Shown here: positions 17,845-25,763 of the stretch, piece after piece
How positions within the stretch are numbered: the first letter of the stretch is position 1
Layout: the number at the start of each line of letters is the position of its first letter
Assembly (NCBI RefSeq): GCF_000710915.1
Contig: NZ_BAUA01000012.1
Span: 1 to 56,605, forward strand
DNA from: Nocardia brasiliensis IFM 10847
GTDB lineage: Bacteria; Actinomycetota; Actinomycetes; Mycobacteriales; Mycobacteriaceae
DNA length: 56,605 nt
Direction of reading: 5' to 3'
Made by a program: the position numbers and the translations under genes
Notes under the pieces: generated by a model
What the model was told of the DNA's origin: nothing
The model's input: the letters and a program-made list of their open reading frames with translations, nothing else
Databases searched by the model: none

Positions 17845-18702
17845 ATGAATACCGTGGAGCCACTCCGGGGTGTCGGCGCCACCGCTATCGGTGTCGCCGG
17901 AATCCGGGCCAGGGAATCCGAGCGTAGTGATCGGCTGTACGACGATCCCTACGCCCGCTTGTTCGTCGAGGTGGCCCGCGGCGCCTACCTGGCCCCCTCC
18001 GCGCCGCCGGGATCTGCGGCGAACTGGGCGACGATCGAGGGTCTGATCGATCGCTACTACGAACGCCGCACCGTGGAGGTCCGGCTCGTCGACGATCGGG
18101 TGCACGCTGCGATCGACTCCGGCGTCCGCCAGGTTGTCGCGGTCGGGGCCGGGCTTGACAGCCGGGCATTCAGGATGAGCACGCCTGCGGATCTGGTCTG
18201 GTTCGAGCTCGACCTGCCCGACGTCTTCGCCTTCAAAGAACGTGTGCTGCAACAATCGCCACGCGCACCCGGTTGTCACCGCCGCGTTGTTCCCGCCGAT
18301 CTTCGTCTCGACTGGGTCCGCCCGCTTCTCGGCGCCGGCTTCCAGCCAGTGGCACCAACGACCTGGATCGAGGAAGGCGTCATCGGATATCTGGCGAATG
18401 ACGACGCCATCTCCTTGGCCACCATGATCACCAAGTTGTCCGCGCCAGGTAGCACATTCGATACGGCACACCGCCAGGTGGACGAGAATCACCCCCGCTA
18501 CCGCGAACTCAAAGAACTGGCATTCGGTAACAAAACGCAGTCGCTCGCCGGGCTCGGCTCCACCGCCCAACAGTGGCTGGACGATCACGGCTGGGACACC
18601 GAATTCCGATCCTGGGATGAACTAGTTCGACCGCTGAATCGACCGGCCGCCGCGGGGACCGGGAACCCCACCAACGGCTTCATCCACGCCACGCGCACGT
18701 AG
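17845..18702 (+). CDS. TIGR00027-type class I SAM-dependent methyltransferase
   Basis: This encodes 285 residues, usual for the family. ATG 17845 is preceded by GAAGAAGGAC. The opening TAIGVAGIRARESERSDRLY is the family's substrate-side motif, the SAM-binding loop GAGLDSRAF lies at 101-109, FELDLPDVFAFKERVL at about 129-144 carries the acidic residue for the SAM ribose, and WIEEGVIGYL lies near 173-182. The family is strongly expanded in Nocardia and Mycobacterium; members O-methylate small molecules or are of unknown substrate. The gene stands alone, with a hairpin shortly after its stop, so it looks like accessory cargo. Fold and cofactor are secure; the substrate is not. Confidence 0.88.
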   Translation: MNTVEPLRGVGATAIGVAGIRARESERSDRLYDDPYARLFVEVARGAYLAPSAPPGSAANWATIEGLIDRYYERRTVEVRLVDDRVHAAIDSGVRQVVAVGAGLDSRAFRMSTPADLVWFELDLPDVFAFKERVLQQSPRAPGCHRRVVPADLRLDWVRPLLGAGFQPVAPTTWIEEGVIGYLANDDAISLATMITKLSAPGSTFDTAHRQVDENHPRYRELKELAFGNKTQSLAGLGSTAQQWLDDHGWDTEFRSWDELVRPLNRPAAAGTGNPTNGFIHATRT

Positions 18703-19092
18703 CCAACCGTGGCCCGTCCCGCACACGATGCGACCGGCTGACCTTCACGGGGCCCGGCGGGCCGGACCATGTCATGCTTCCCGCCTCTCAGGCGGCATCG
18801 TTCTGCAGGGCCACCGCCCTTCCCGATGTTTCAAGCCGTTGACTGCCAGACCATCGAACTGGCGGTCAACCCAACTACCCCGGAGCTTGCCACTGGGTCG
18901 ACGCCAGACACGAGTGTGTCGCCTCGCCGCCATGGCAGGAAGCTGAATTAGGCCAGTTCCGCGTGGTCCGCCAACCCCTACCGTCGACCAAGCCTGCCAA
19001 CTTCTGGACGCAAGACACGCCTCGCCTGTCGGGCCACCACCCGGTGCATACTGGTTGGTCTAGTTTGTTCTTCACCGACGAAGGGCACGTGG
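18703..19092. other. Intergenic region with two hairpins
   Basis: No supported gene is seen. Besides the terminator-like hairpin at 18774-18798 there is a second inverted repeat: ttgactgccag (18839-18849) with ctggcggtcaa (18859-18869), 10 of 11 positions pairing. It could be an operator for the gene at 19093. Confidence 0.45.
18774..18798 (+). terminator. Hairpin after the methyltransferase gene
   Basis: The pair ccgcct (18781-18786) and aggcgg (18790-18795) with a three-base loop, plus flanking atgc and gcat, forms a compact GC-rich hairpin about 80 bases after the stop at 18702. There is no T-run. Confidence 0.4.
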
Positions 19093-19329
19093 ATGCTGAC
19101 CGAGGCGGACGCAACTGGAGGGTGGGCGCTGCATGTGCATCCGACCCAGGGCGTCATGCTTACCCGGCAGATGTACCGGCGTCAGCTCACGGTGTGGGAG
19201 GAAGGGCCGTTGGTGTGGTTCGCCGTCGACAGCGACACCAAGACGTTGAAATGCGGCCGGCGCGGCACCGCTGCGGCGGCGAAGCTCGCGGCAGAGAAGG
19301 CGGCAAGGCCCACGCGCACGAACGACTGA
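19093..19329 (+). CDS. Small hypothetical protein (78 aa)
   Basis: ATG 19093 (GTG 19090 is adjacent) has GAAGGGC upstream. The protein reads like a single beta-rich domain (WALHVHPTQGVMLTRQMYRRQLTVWEEGPLVWFAVD) followed by a lysine- and alanine-rich basic helix, a shape seen in small DNA-associated or regulatory proteins. No metal or catalytic motif is seen. Another very short gene follows about 90 bases later. Family not recognised. Confidence 0.5.
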   Translation: MLTEADATGGWALHVHPTQGVMLTRQMYRRQLTVWEEGPLVWFAVDSDTKTLKCGRRGTAAAAKLAAEKAARPTRTND

Positions 19330-19417
19330 GCGGCACAAGGGCATCGCCGAGGGACAGGTACGGACAACCCCGCGTCCGCTGGGAACCGTCCACACCATTC
19401 ACCGCGTCCGAATCTGC

Positions 19418-19591
19418 ATGACCCAACACCTGGACCCCGAAAACGACTGGACTCCGCTGCGCGATGGATGGACCGCAGAGGGGCTGCTGAGCCAGTGCCA
19501 ACGCTGGCAAGAGTGGATGGACGGAACGTACTTCGCCAACGTTCGACCACCCCGGGCTGACCACCAGGACGCCCCGCGTTCCGTTTTGTAG
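19418..19591 (+). CDS. Very small hypothetical protein (57 aa)
   Basis: The frame MTQHLDPENDWTPL runs from ATG 19418 to TAG 19591 and is rich in W, D and E, not the arginine-rich composition of shadow frames in this GC-rich DNA. The upstream codons (HTIHRVRIC) are also open, so the true start may be further upstream; no clear ribosome binding site precedes 19418. It follows the 78-residue gene and converges on manB. Function unknown. Confidence 0.4.
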   Translation: MTQHLDPENDWTPLRDGWTAEGLLSQCQRWQEWMDGTYFANVRPPRADHQDAPRSVL

Positions 19592-19629
19592 AACATCGGG
19601 CGGTACCGGGCTCAGAGGTCCATGGCTTG

Positions 19630-19673
19630 CCGGTAGGCGGAGGCGTGCTCTTCCCTTGTCCGCGGCCTACCGG
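19630..19673. terminator. Terminator-like inverted repeat between convergent genes
   Basis: The arms ccggtaggc (19630-19638) and gcctaccgg (19665-19673) are perfect complements, and gga and tcc can extend the stem inside with a bulge. It lies between the plus-strand small gene ending at 19591 and the minus-strand manB gene ending at 19773, as expected for a bidirectional terminator. Confidence 0.6.
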
Positions 19674-19772
19674 AGTATCGCCGTTCGAACCTCGATAGTG
19701 GGTGATCAGCCATGGCTCGCGTGGCTGTCCTGGACCAGTCAGCTCGCTGCTACGTCCGTTCGCACAGCGCTG

Positions 19773-21119
19773 TCACTGTCGGACCAGTGCAAGGACTTCG
19801 TCGCGGATTCGTGTCATGGCCGCGGTGTCGGGTGCTTCGACGTTGAGTCGCAGCAGGGGTTCGGTGTTTGAGGGGCGCAGGTTGAACCATGCACCGTCGT
19901 CGAGCTGGACGGTGAGGCCGTCGAGTCGGTCGGTGTGCGCGCCGTCGTAGTGCTGTTCGATGTGGCTCAAAACTGTTGGGACATCGTCAACTTCGGAGTT
20001 GATTTCGCCGGAGGCGACGTATCGGCTGTATTCGGCTACGAGTGCTGACAGTGGCTGTTCGGTCGTGCCGAGGGCGGCGAGTACGTGCAGGGCGGCGAGC
20101 ATGCCGGTGTCGGCGCGCCAGAAGTCGCGGAAGTAGTAGTGCCCGGAGTGTTCACCGCCGAATACGGCATCGGTTTCTGCCATGAGGCTTTTCATGAAGG
20201 TGTGGCCGACGCGGGTGCGGGCGGGAACGCCGCCGTGTTCGGTGACGATCTCGGGGACGGCGCGGGAGGTGATGGCGTTGTACACGATCGCGGCACCGGG
20301 TGATTTCGCGAGTTCGCGCGCGGCGATCAACGCGACGATCGCCGAAGGTGGCACCGGCTGGCCAGTCTCGTCGACGACGAAGCAACGGTCGGCGTCGCCG
20401 TCGAACGCCAGCCCGATGTCGGCACCGGTCTCGCGGACTTTGGCTTGCAGGTCAACGAGATTGGCGGGATCGAGTGGGTTGGCTTCGTGGTTGGGGAAGG
20501 TGCCGTCGAGTTCGAAATACATTGGCACGATCTCGACCGGCAGCCCGCCGAATACGCGCGGCACCATGTAGCCGCCCATGCCGTTGGCGGCGTCGACGGC
20601 TATGGTCAGTGGTCGGATTTTGGTGAGGTCGACCAGCTCTCGCAGGTAGGCGGTGTAGCCGTGGACCAAGTCCGGGCGGGCGGTGATGGTGCCCGCCGGG
20701 CCGTCGTAGGCGGGGATGCCGTCTTCGATCATGCGGCGGATCTCGCCGAGGCCGGTGTCCATGCCGACCGGTGTGGCGCCGGGGCGGCAGAGCTTGATGC
20801 CGTTGTATTGGGCGGGGTTGTGGCTGGCGGTGATCATCGCGCCGGCGACGTCGAGGTGTCCGGCGGCGTAGTAGACCAGATCGGTGGAGCCCATGCCGAC
20901 GTCGATGACGTCGTGGCCTTGGCTGATCACGCCCGCTGCGAATGCCTGTGCGTAGGGCGCGGAGGAGGGGCGCATGTCGCGCACTATCGCGACGGTAGTG
21001 CCGACCAGTTGAGCGAACGCCGCGCCGACCTGGCGCATGAAGTCCTCATCGAGTTCGGTATCGACGAGGCCGCGCACGTCGTATGCCTTGATGATGGTGG
21101 ACAGTTCCCGCTCGGCCAT
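19773..21119 (-). CDS. manB: Phosphomannomutase/phosphoglucomutase
   Basis: This encodes 448 residues, full length for the alpha-D-phosphohexomutase family. The catalytic phosphoserine loop TASHNP has Ser99, the magnesium loop DGDADR is at 240-245, the sugar-binding GEHSGH is at 322-327, and the C-terminal phosphate-binding RPSNTEPLLR is present. The enzyme interconverts hexose 6-phosphates and hexose 1-phosphates, giving mannose 1-phosphate for GDP-mannose. Its start overlaps the stop of the GHMP kinase by one base (TGATG), so the two are translationally coupled. It is the third gene of an operon with a radical SAM gene, so it is more likely part of a specialised sugar or metabolite pathway than the host's central copy. 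Confidence 0.92.
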   Translation of the reverse strand: MAERELSTIIKAYDVRGLVDTELDEDFMRQVGAAFAQLVGTTVAIVRDMRPSSAPYAQAFAAGVISQGHDVIDVGMGSTDLVYYAAGHLDVAGAMITASHNPAQYNGIKLCRPGATPVGMDTGLGEIRRMIEDGIPAYDGPAGTITARPDLVHGYTAYLRELVDLTKIRPLTIAVDAANGMGGYMVPRVFGGLPVEIVPMYFELDGTFPNHEANPLDPANLVDLQAKVRETGADIGLAFDGDADRCFVVDETGQPVPPSAIVALIAARELAKSPGAAIVYNAITSRAVPEIVTEHGGVPARTRVGHTFMKSLMAETDAVFGGEHSGHYYFRDFWRADTGMLAALHVLAALGTTEQPLSALVAEYSRYVASGEINSEVDDVPTVLSHIEQHYDGAHTDRLDGLTVQLDDGAWFNLRPSNTEPLLRLNVEAPDTAAMTRIRDEVLALVRQ

Positions 21120-22168
21120 CAGTTCCCCTCGTCGTCTTCGTTGGTCGGGGTAAACGCCACCCCGAGAGCATCAGTGGTGGTGAACACCATTACACGCACC
21201 GGCAGCCCGGCAACCGCGGCTCGTACTCGGTCCAGCCGGTCCCAGGGGACGAGCGCGAACAGGCATCCGCCGTGGCCGGACCCGCTCAGTTTGGCACCGA
21301 AGGCCCCGGCGTCCAGGCAGCGGGTCACGCACGCTTCGATCAGCGGTGTCGAGCTGTGTACGCAGTCGCGTAGCAGCCGGTGCGCGTCGTTGATCAGCGT
21401 GCCGATCTCGGCGTAGTCAGGGCTCGGGGTGCGCAGGAGTGCATGGATTCCGGCGACGAGCCACGGTGCCTGCTCGGCGTATTCACGCATCCCGGTGTCG
21501 CCGGCCCGGAATCGGTCGCGTTTGGAGGCCAGCACTCGTTCGGTGCTGTGGCGTTGCCCGGTGTCGATCAGGACCATCGGGACTTCGAGGGAGTCGGCGA
21601 GCCTTGTCGAGGTGGGTTTGTGCCCGGACCGGATAGCGCGCACCCCGCCGTAGGTGCAGGCCATGAAGTCCATCCAGCCCGCGCCGGTCCCCAGTTCGCT
21701 CGACTCGGCGCGATAGGCCGACTCACAGATCGTGCCCGGCAACGGAATCGACTGATCGGCCACGCACAACAGCGCCGCCGCTGTCGCCACGGTGACCGAG
21801 GCACTGGAAGACACACCGGCTGCGACCGGCAGGGTGGTGGTGGTCTCGATGGCGGTGGCGGCGAGCTGCCCGCCGCAGCGCCACGACAACACGTGGGCGG
21901 TGGCTTGCAGGTGATCGAGTTCATCGCTGCCGAAGACGCCGAGTTTGTCGATCGGCACGACACGAGCCAGGTGGAACGGTGGCCCGGCCCGCAACTCGAC
22001 CGAGCCGGGTTCGCAAGCGGGCGCAGAGCGGACGGTAACGCGTGTGCGCAGCGGGATCGCCGCCACGATCGACTCGCCACCGGTCATCCAATCCAAACTT
22101 TCCCCGGCCAGGCAGACGCGTCCGGGAGCCGAGACGCTCACCGCTGGCCGGTATCCGATCCTCATCAC
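21119..22168 (-). CDS. GHMP-family small-molecule kinase
   Basis: This encodes 349 residues. The first motif is CLAGESLDWMTGG (about 19-31), the ATP-binding glycine/serine loop PVAAGVSSSAS is at 114-124, and the C-terminal KLSGSGHGGCLFALVP (about residue 300) is motif 3. This is the order of galactokinases, mevalonate kinases and heptose or fucose kinases. The GESLDW opening resembles the sugar-kinase side of the family. It would phosphorylate a sugar or sugar-like compound at the anomeric or a side hydroxyl, feeding the mutase encoded next. The gene overlaps the upstream radical SAM frame by four bases (ATGA) and manB by one. Substrate unknown. Confidence 0.88.
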   Translation of the reverse strand: MMRIGYRPAVSVSAPGRVCLAGESLDWMTGGESIVAAIPLRTRVTVRSAPACEPGSVELRAGPPFHLARVVPIDKLGVFGSDELDHLQATAHVLSWRCGGQLAATAIETTTTLPVAAGVSSSASVTVATAAALLCVADQSIPLPGTICESAYRAESSELGTGAGWMDFMACTYGGVRAIRSGHKPTSTRLADSLEVPMVLIDTGQRHSTERVLASKRDRFRAGDTGMREYAEQAPWLVAGIHALLRTPSPDYAEIGTLINDAHRLLRDCVHSSTPLIEACVTRCLDAGAFGAKLSGSGHGGCLFALVPWDRLDRVRAAVAGLPVRVMVFTTTDALGVAFTPTNEDDEGN

Positions 22169-23051
22169 TGTCTCGTTTCCGGTAGCGGCTGGGTACAGGA
22201 TCGGCAGGCGGGCGACTGCGACCAGTCAGCGCTGGCGTGCGCGTCGCGGTATCGGGCCATCTGCTCGGAGTTCCACAGCTCCACGAAGGTCACGGTCCGC
22301 AGATCACCGATGACGTATCGGGCATGCTCGTCGACTTCGGGCACGACGCAGCAGCACATCTTCATCAGCCCGCGATAGTCGATGGACGCGCTCGTCGCGG
22401 TCATCAAACACGGGGCGGTCCGGCGCGCCGAGCCCAGCTCGAGCATCGTGACCGAACCGCCACGGGTGTTGTAGGTGCCCAGGATCTGCGGTGAGATCAC
22501 CTCGATCCGTAGCCGCCCGACCTCGACTGAGGCCGACAGGCCCTGACGGACCTTGCCGAAACTCCAGACGAGCGTGTCGTCATCGAGCCCTGCCTGGGCG
22601 AGCCATTTGGTGATCGCCGTGTAGGAGGGGGACGTGTCGGCGCGGTGCGGATACCGGGTTACCCGGATATATTCGGTGCCCGCCTCGACCAGGCGGTCGA
22701 ACAGAGGTCGGCGGAGCGCGTCGCCATTGGTGTAGATCGCGGGTTTCGCGTGCGGAAGTATCGATTTCGCGTAGGCGATCTCGTCGAGCAATCGTGTGTT
22801 GAGCAAGGGTTCGTTGTAGTTGTGAAACGCCAGCCAGCCGTCCCAGGCGAGCTCACCGAGCTGGTCGATGATCTGGGTGTAGAGCGGCCAGTCCATGAGT
22901 TGTTGCTCGCGCCGGGCCGGGTGCTCCCGTTGGGGCACCAACTGCAGGCACGGTTGCATTTTCGGGAGGTCTCAATTTCGACATATCGCGGCAGCAACGC
23001 TGCTGGTCGGCTTAGGGTTATCGGCATCGACCCCACCCGAGTGTCCGTCAT
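22165..23051 (-). pseudogene. Radical SAM protein with C-terminal SPASM-like cysteines, frameshifted
   Basis: Two frames together give one protein. From ATG 23051 one frame reads VEIETSRKCNRACSWCPNG, with the CX3CX2C iron-sulfur site at Cys32, Cys36 and Cys39, and then becomes nonsense. The next frame continues EHPARREQQLMDW and runs to the stop at 22165 with CCCVVPEVD and CRSCTQ near the end, as in SPASM auxiliary-cluster regions. The junction is a run of three C at 22926-22928 (GGG in the gene); one more G would restore a 295-residue protein. It is therefore a one-base deletion, a programmed shift or a sequencing error. Radical SAM enzymes make radical-based rearrangements or peptide modifications. 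It heads the operon with the GHMP kinase and manB and is divergent from the regulator at 23178. Confidence 0.8.
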
Positions 23052-23144
23052 GACTATCTCCTCGACGCTGCGAAATCAGTTGCAGGGCAATATGTCCCTG
23101 GACTCCAGGCTCAGCCTCGGAGCAGGATTGGGCCAGGGTTTGCG

Positions 23145-23163
23145 CGTTGCCTCACCGTTGCCT
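23145..23163 (+). promoter_or_regulatory. Candidate operator, copy 1 (direct repeat of CGTTGCCT)
   Basis: The 19 bases cgttgcctcaccgttgcct contain two copies of CGTTGCCT with starts 11 bases apart, one helical turn. The site lies 15 bases before the regulator gene and inside the divergent promoter region of the radical SAM operon. A near-identical inverted copy is found right after the regulator gene at 24250-24268. Confidence 0.55.
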
Positions 23164-23177
23164 GGACGGGGGATGTC

Positions 23178-24251
23178 ATGCTGGTAACAGGGACCATGCT
23201 CAGATCGGCGCGCGAAGCCAGCGGCATGTCCCTGCGGGAGATGTCGCGGCGCATCGTGATGGACAAGGGCTACCTGAGCCGGATCGAGACCAACACGTCC
23301 GGCGATCCCGCACCGGAGTGGATCGTCGACCGGTATGAGGAGCAGCTAGGCGTGGATATTCGCCGTCGTACATTGCTCGGTGGCCTGGCCGGGATCGTGG
23401 TGCCCGGCCTGGTGACCGACGCCGTGCGCGCGATGTTCGAAGACGCCGATCTCCCGATCGGTGTCGATGTATGGACCGAGCGCATGGAACGCCATGCCGC
23501 GGATTGCATGACCGTCGGTGCCGCGGAGATGCAGGAACGCATCGCCGCCGACCTGATCGTCATCCGCCCTCAACTCCTGAACCGGCCGATGTGGGCCATC
23601 GCGTCACGGCTGATGGTCCTGCACGGGGCTCCGCTCGCGGACGTGACCGACGCCGCTGCCACCGCCCGCTGGTACCAGGCCGCCGTCAATGCCGCCGACC
23701 GCTCCGAGGACCCGCCGACACGAGTGTGGGTGCGCGGGCGCTCCGCGCTGAGCATGGCCCACCCCAGCGCAGCGGTGTCCACGTGCCGCGAGTTCGCCGC
23801 CGCAGGCGCCGCGATCTCCGAAACCCCCACAGTGGGACGGCTCATGGCGCTGATCTCGCTGGCCAACGTCTCCGCGCTCACCGGCGACGACGACGCCGCC
23901 CATGCCGCGCTCGATGACGCGCGCCGGGTGTTCGACGTCGTCGGAACCACCGATGTCGCCTCAGATCTGGCGATGCCGGAGTGGCGGATGAATGTCGACA
24001 CCTCGCTGGTGCTGGCTCGACTCGGCGACCCGGCCGCCGAGCAGGCCCAGCAACATGCCGTGGCGACGATGCCCGCCGAGTACGCCCGATACGCCACACA
24101 TCTGGAACTGCATCGCGGCCTGATCCTCGCCAAGGCCGGCGGACGGGCCGAAGGCACCGCCCACGCCCGTAAAGCGTTGGAGTCCTTGCCGACTCAACGC
24201 CACAGCGTCGCGCTGCGCCGACTGGTCGCCGAGGTCGCCAGCACCCGATAG
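23178..24251 (+). CDS. XRE-type HTH regulator with TPR-like C-terminal region
   Basis: This encodes 357 residues; ATG 23178 follows GGGGGATG, and ATG 23196 is an alternative. Residues about 7-60 are a HTH_3 domain (LRSAREASGMSLREMSRRI, KGYLSRIETN). A twin-arginine-like hydrophobic segment RRRTLLGGLAGIVVPGL (about 72-88) follows, a common hinge in this actinobacterial regulator type that does not mean export. The remaining 260 residues are helical and alanine-rich with TPR-like repeats, used for ligand or partner sensing. It is divergent from the radical SAM/GHMP kinase/manB operon and flanked by inverted copies of a direct-repeat site, so it probably controls that operon and itself. Confidence 0.8.
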   Translation: MLVTGTMLRSAREASGMSLREMSRRIVMDKGYLSRIETNTSGDPAPEWIVDRYEEQLGVDIRRRTLLGGLAGIVVPGLVTDAVRAMFEDADLPIGVDVWTERMERHAADCMTVGAAEMQERIAADLIVIRPQLLNRPMWAIASRLMVLHGAPLADVTDAAATARWYQAAVNAADRSEDPPTRVWVRGRSALSMAHPSAAVSTCREFAAAGAAISETPTVGRLMALISLANVSALTGDDDAAHAALDDARRVFDVVGTTDVASDLAMPEWRMNVDTSLVLARLGDPAAEQAQQHAVATMPAEYARYATHLELHRGLILAKAGGRAEGTAHARKALESLPTQRHSVALRRLVAEVASTR

Positions 24252-24268
24252 GCAACGCTGAGGCAACG
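24250..24268 (-). promoter_or_regulatory. Candidate operator, copy 2, inverted
   Basis: The plus strand reads aggcaacgctgaggcaacg; its complement cgttgcctcagcgttgcct matches the upstream copy at 18 of 19 positions. It overlaps the stop codon of the regulator gene and precedes the small-gene operon starting at 24443, which may therefore be under the same control. Confidence 0.5.
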
Positions 24269-24442
24269 CCACAACCCTTCCACCCCACCGCCGCGGTCCA
24301 TAGCGTCGACTACTACCCGACGCCGGGAGTTACCAGACCCCTCCATGCACGCCATCCAGCGGTGCCACAGGCAATGGCGAGAGCCATGGTGCCGCGGGAT
24401 GGCGGCGAACCCGGCGTCGGGTTCCGACGGCGGGAGGTAGCG

Positions 24443-24724
24443 ATGGACATCAACAGCCAATGGCCCGAAGCAACACCACAAAGGATCTACTACTCGCTGC
24501 TGGCATGGTGCGACCAGCAGGGCATGACCGACAATGCCGAACGCTTGCGCACCGCAGGACCGCCGCCACCACAAGACGACGACGGCTACTTCGGCAAGCT
24601 CGCCTACTACCAACGCCACCCAGACGATCCCGGATGCGCCCGACTCCTGGCGGAATTACAAGCCCAAGGCCCACCGCACGGCGAACCCGCACCACAGCTC
24701 GTGACGCCGGATGTGCTGCCATGA
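24443..24724 (+). CDS. Small hypothetical protein (93 aa), first of a small-gene operon
   Basis: ATG 24443 follows CGGGAGG at 24431-24437. The protein is acidic and soluble: IYYSLLAWCDQQGMTDNAERLR forms a probable helix pair, a PPPP linker follows, then YFGKLAYYQRHPDDPGCARLL. No catalytic motif is seen. The next gene starts in a four-base ATGA overlap, so translation is coupled. It starts about 175 bases after the second CGTTGCCT site, so the same regulator may control it. Family not recognised. Confidence 0.55.
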   Translation: MDINSQWPEATPQRIYYSLLAWCDQQGMTDNAERLRTAGPPPPQDDDGYFGKLAYYQRHPDDPGCARLLAELQAQGPPHGEPAPQLVTPDVLP

Positions 24725-24933
24725 CCGGCCCCGACCACACCCGCCGCGAGACGACCGATCTCTGGGCCGCCGAGTCACGTGACTGCACCACCCCACCGAT
24801 ATTTCGCAGTCATGACCACGCCTTCTTCGTGCGCGCCATCCACGCCGGACACGCGGGCTGTGCACAGTTCGTCGGCGCGCAAAGCTACCTCACCGGCTGC
24901 TCGACACCGATCCAGTTCCGGCCCGTGCAGTGA
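24721..24933 (+). CDS. Small hypothetical protein (70 aa)
   Basis: It starts in a four-base overlap with the upstream gene and encodes a histidine- and cysteine-containing peptide (HDHAFFVRAIHAGHAGCAQF, then YLTGCST). Two Cys and several His could bind metal, but there is no standard motif. Its support is the coupled start and its place in a compact row of small genes with the same direction. Function unknown. Confidence 0.45.
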   Translation: MTGPDHTRRETTDLWAAESRDCTTPPIFRSHDHAFFVRAIHAGHAGCAQFVGAQSYLTGCSTPIQFRPVQ

Positions 24934-24939
24934 TCCGCG

Positions 24940-25227
24940 ATGACGCCCCACCGCGAGCGGCCCGAGGAACAGCTGGTGCACATCCGATTCGACTACCATT
25001 TCGACGGCGCGGAGGCAGCGGTGATCATCGACGATCGCTGCGCACCGAGACTGGTCGCGACCGAATTCCTGATGGCCTTCTCCCGCAGCCACGATCCCCG
25101 CATGCACGCCTACCTCGTCGAGGACGGCATAACGACCTGCCGCCGACTGTGCTGCGAAGGACTGTGGGGGCCACCGGAACGCCAGCCCTCCGACCGTCGG
25201 CGCGACGGCGTCAGCGACTGGAGGTGA
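24940..25227 (+). CDS. Small hypothetical protein (95 aa)
   Basis: ATG 24940 lies six bases after the preceding stop. The central part IRFDYHFDGAEAAVIIDDRC alternates as beta strands and LVATEFLMAFSRSHDP is helical, giving a small alpha/beta domain, then TCRRLCCEGLWGPP. The tail is basic. It sits in the small-gene operon, four bases before the next start. No recognised family. Confidence 0.5.
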   Translation: MTPHRERPEEQLVHIRFDYHFDGAEAAVIIDDRCAPRLVATEFLMAFSRSHDPRMHAYLVEDGITTCRRLCCEGLWGPPERQPSDRRRDGVSDWR

Positions 25228-25231
25228 GCCG

Positions 25232-25456
25232 GTGATCGTCGTTGCTATCTCCGCCGTTGTCGTGACCGTCTTCTACGCCTTGTTCTTCGGGTGCCTGTGG
25301 TTGTTGTCACGACTTGACCACGGGCGACCTGTCCCGCCACGGTCGAGCAGAATCGACAGGCAGGTAAGGGAATTCGATCCGCCGACCAGGCCGCTTCCAA
25401 TCGTAATCGTCGCAGGCGCACTGAACGCGGGCAATTACCGCAGCTACACCCGGTAA
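25232..25456 (+). CDS. Small single-pass membrane protein (74 aa)
   Basis: GTG 25232 follows GGAGGTGAG at 25220-25228. Residues about 2-26 form one membrane segment (IVVAISAVVVTVFYALFFGCLW), followed by a basic cytoplasmic tail. It belongs to the row of small genes 24443-26002. Its partner is probably the next small membrane protein, which has the same layout. Function unknown. Confidence 0.5.
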   Translation: MIVVAISAVVVTVFYALFFGCLWLLSRLDHGRPVPPRSSRIDRQVREFDPPTRPLPIVIVAGALNAGNYRSYTR

Positions 25457-25511
25457 CGACTGTACAGAGCTGATCCCAACTCCCTTTTCGTAGCACGAGG
25501 AGCGAATTCGA

Positions 25512-25763
25512 TTGTCTACCATGCTCTTTCTGGCCGGAATTGTGGTCATCGTTTGCACTGCGGCCGGGCTCATGCTTTTGGCCTACAGGTCTCGCCGACG
25601 CGGCCGGGCGCGGGTCGGCGGGTTGGATCGCCCATTGCGCCTGGTCGTCGACGCTTCGCGCGATGAGCCGAGGCGGCCGTCGACGGTCCTCACCGCCTGC
25701 TACCACCAGGATCAGAGGCCCGCGTTCCGCGCGTCCGTCCAGCGCGACGGCGACTTCCGATGA
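25512..25763 (+). CDS. Small single-pass membrane protein (83 aa)
   Basis: A TTG start at 25512 is preceded by CGAGGAGCG at 25497-25505; ATG 25521 is possible. Residues about 4-25 are a membrane segment (LFLAGIVVIVCTAAGLMLLAY) followed by an arginine-rich stretch and a soluble tail. It resembles the preceding gene in layout. The next gene starts in an ATGA overlap at its stop, so the two are translationally coupled. Confidence 0.5.
   Translation: MSTMLFLAGIVVIVCTAAGLMLLAYRSRRRGRARVGGLDRPLRLVVDASRDEPRRPSTVLTACYHQDQRPAFRASVQRDGDFR

Noticed and set aside
17437..18588. Long minus-strand frame opposite the methyltransferase at 17845
   Set aside because: The plus-strand gene has all family motifs; this frame is a shadow.
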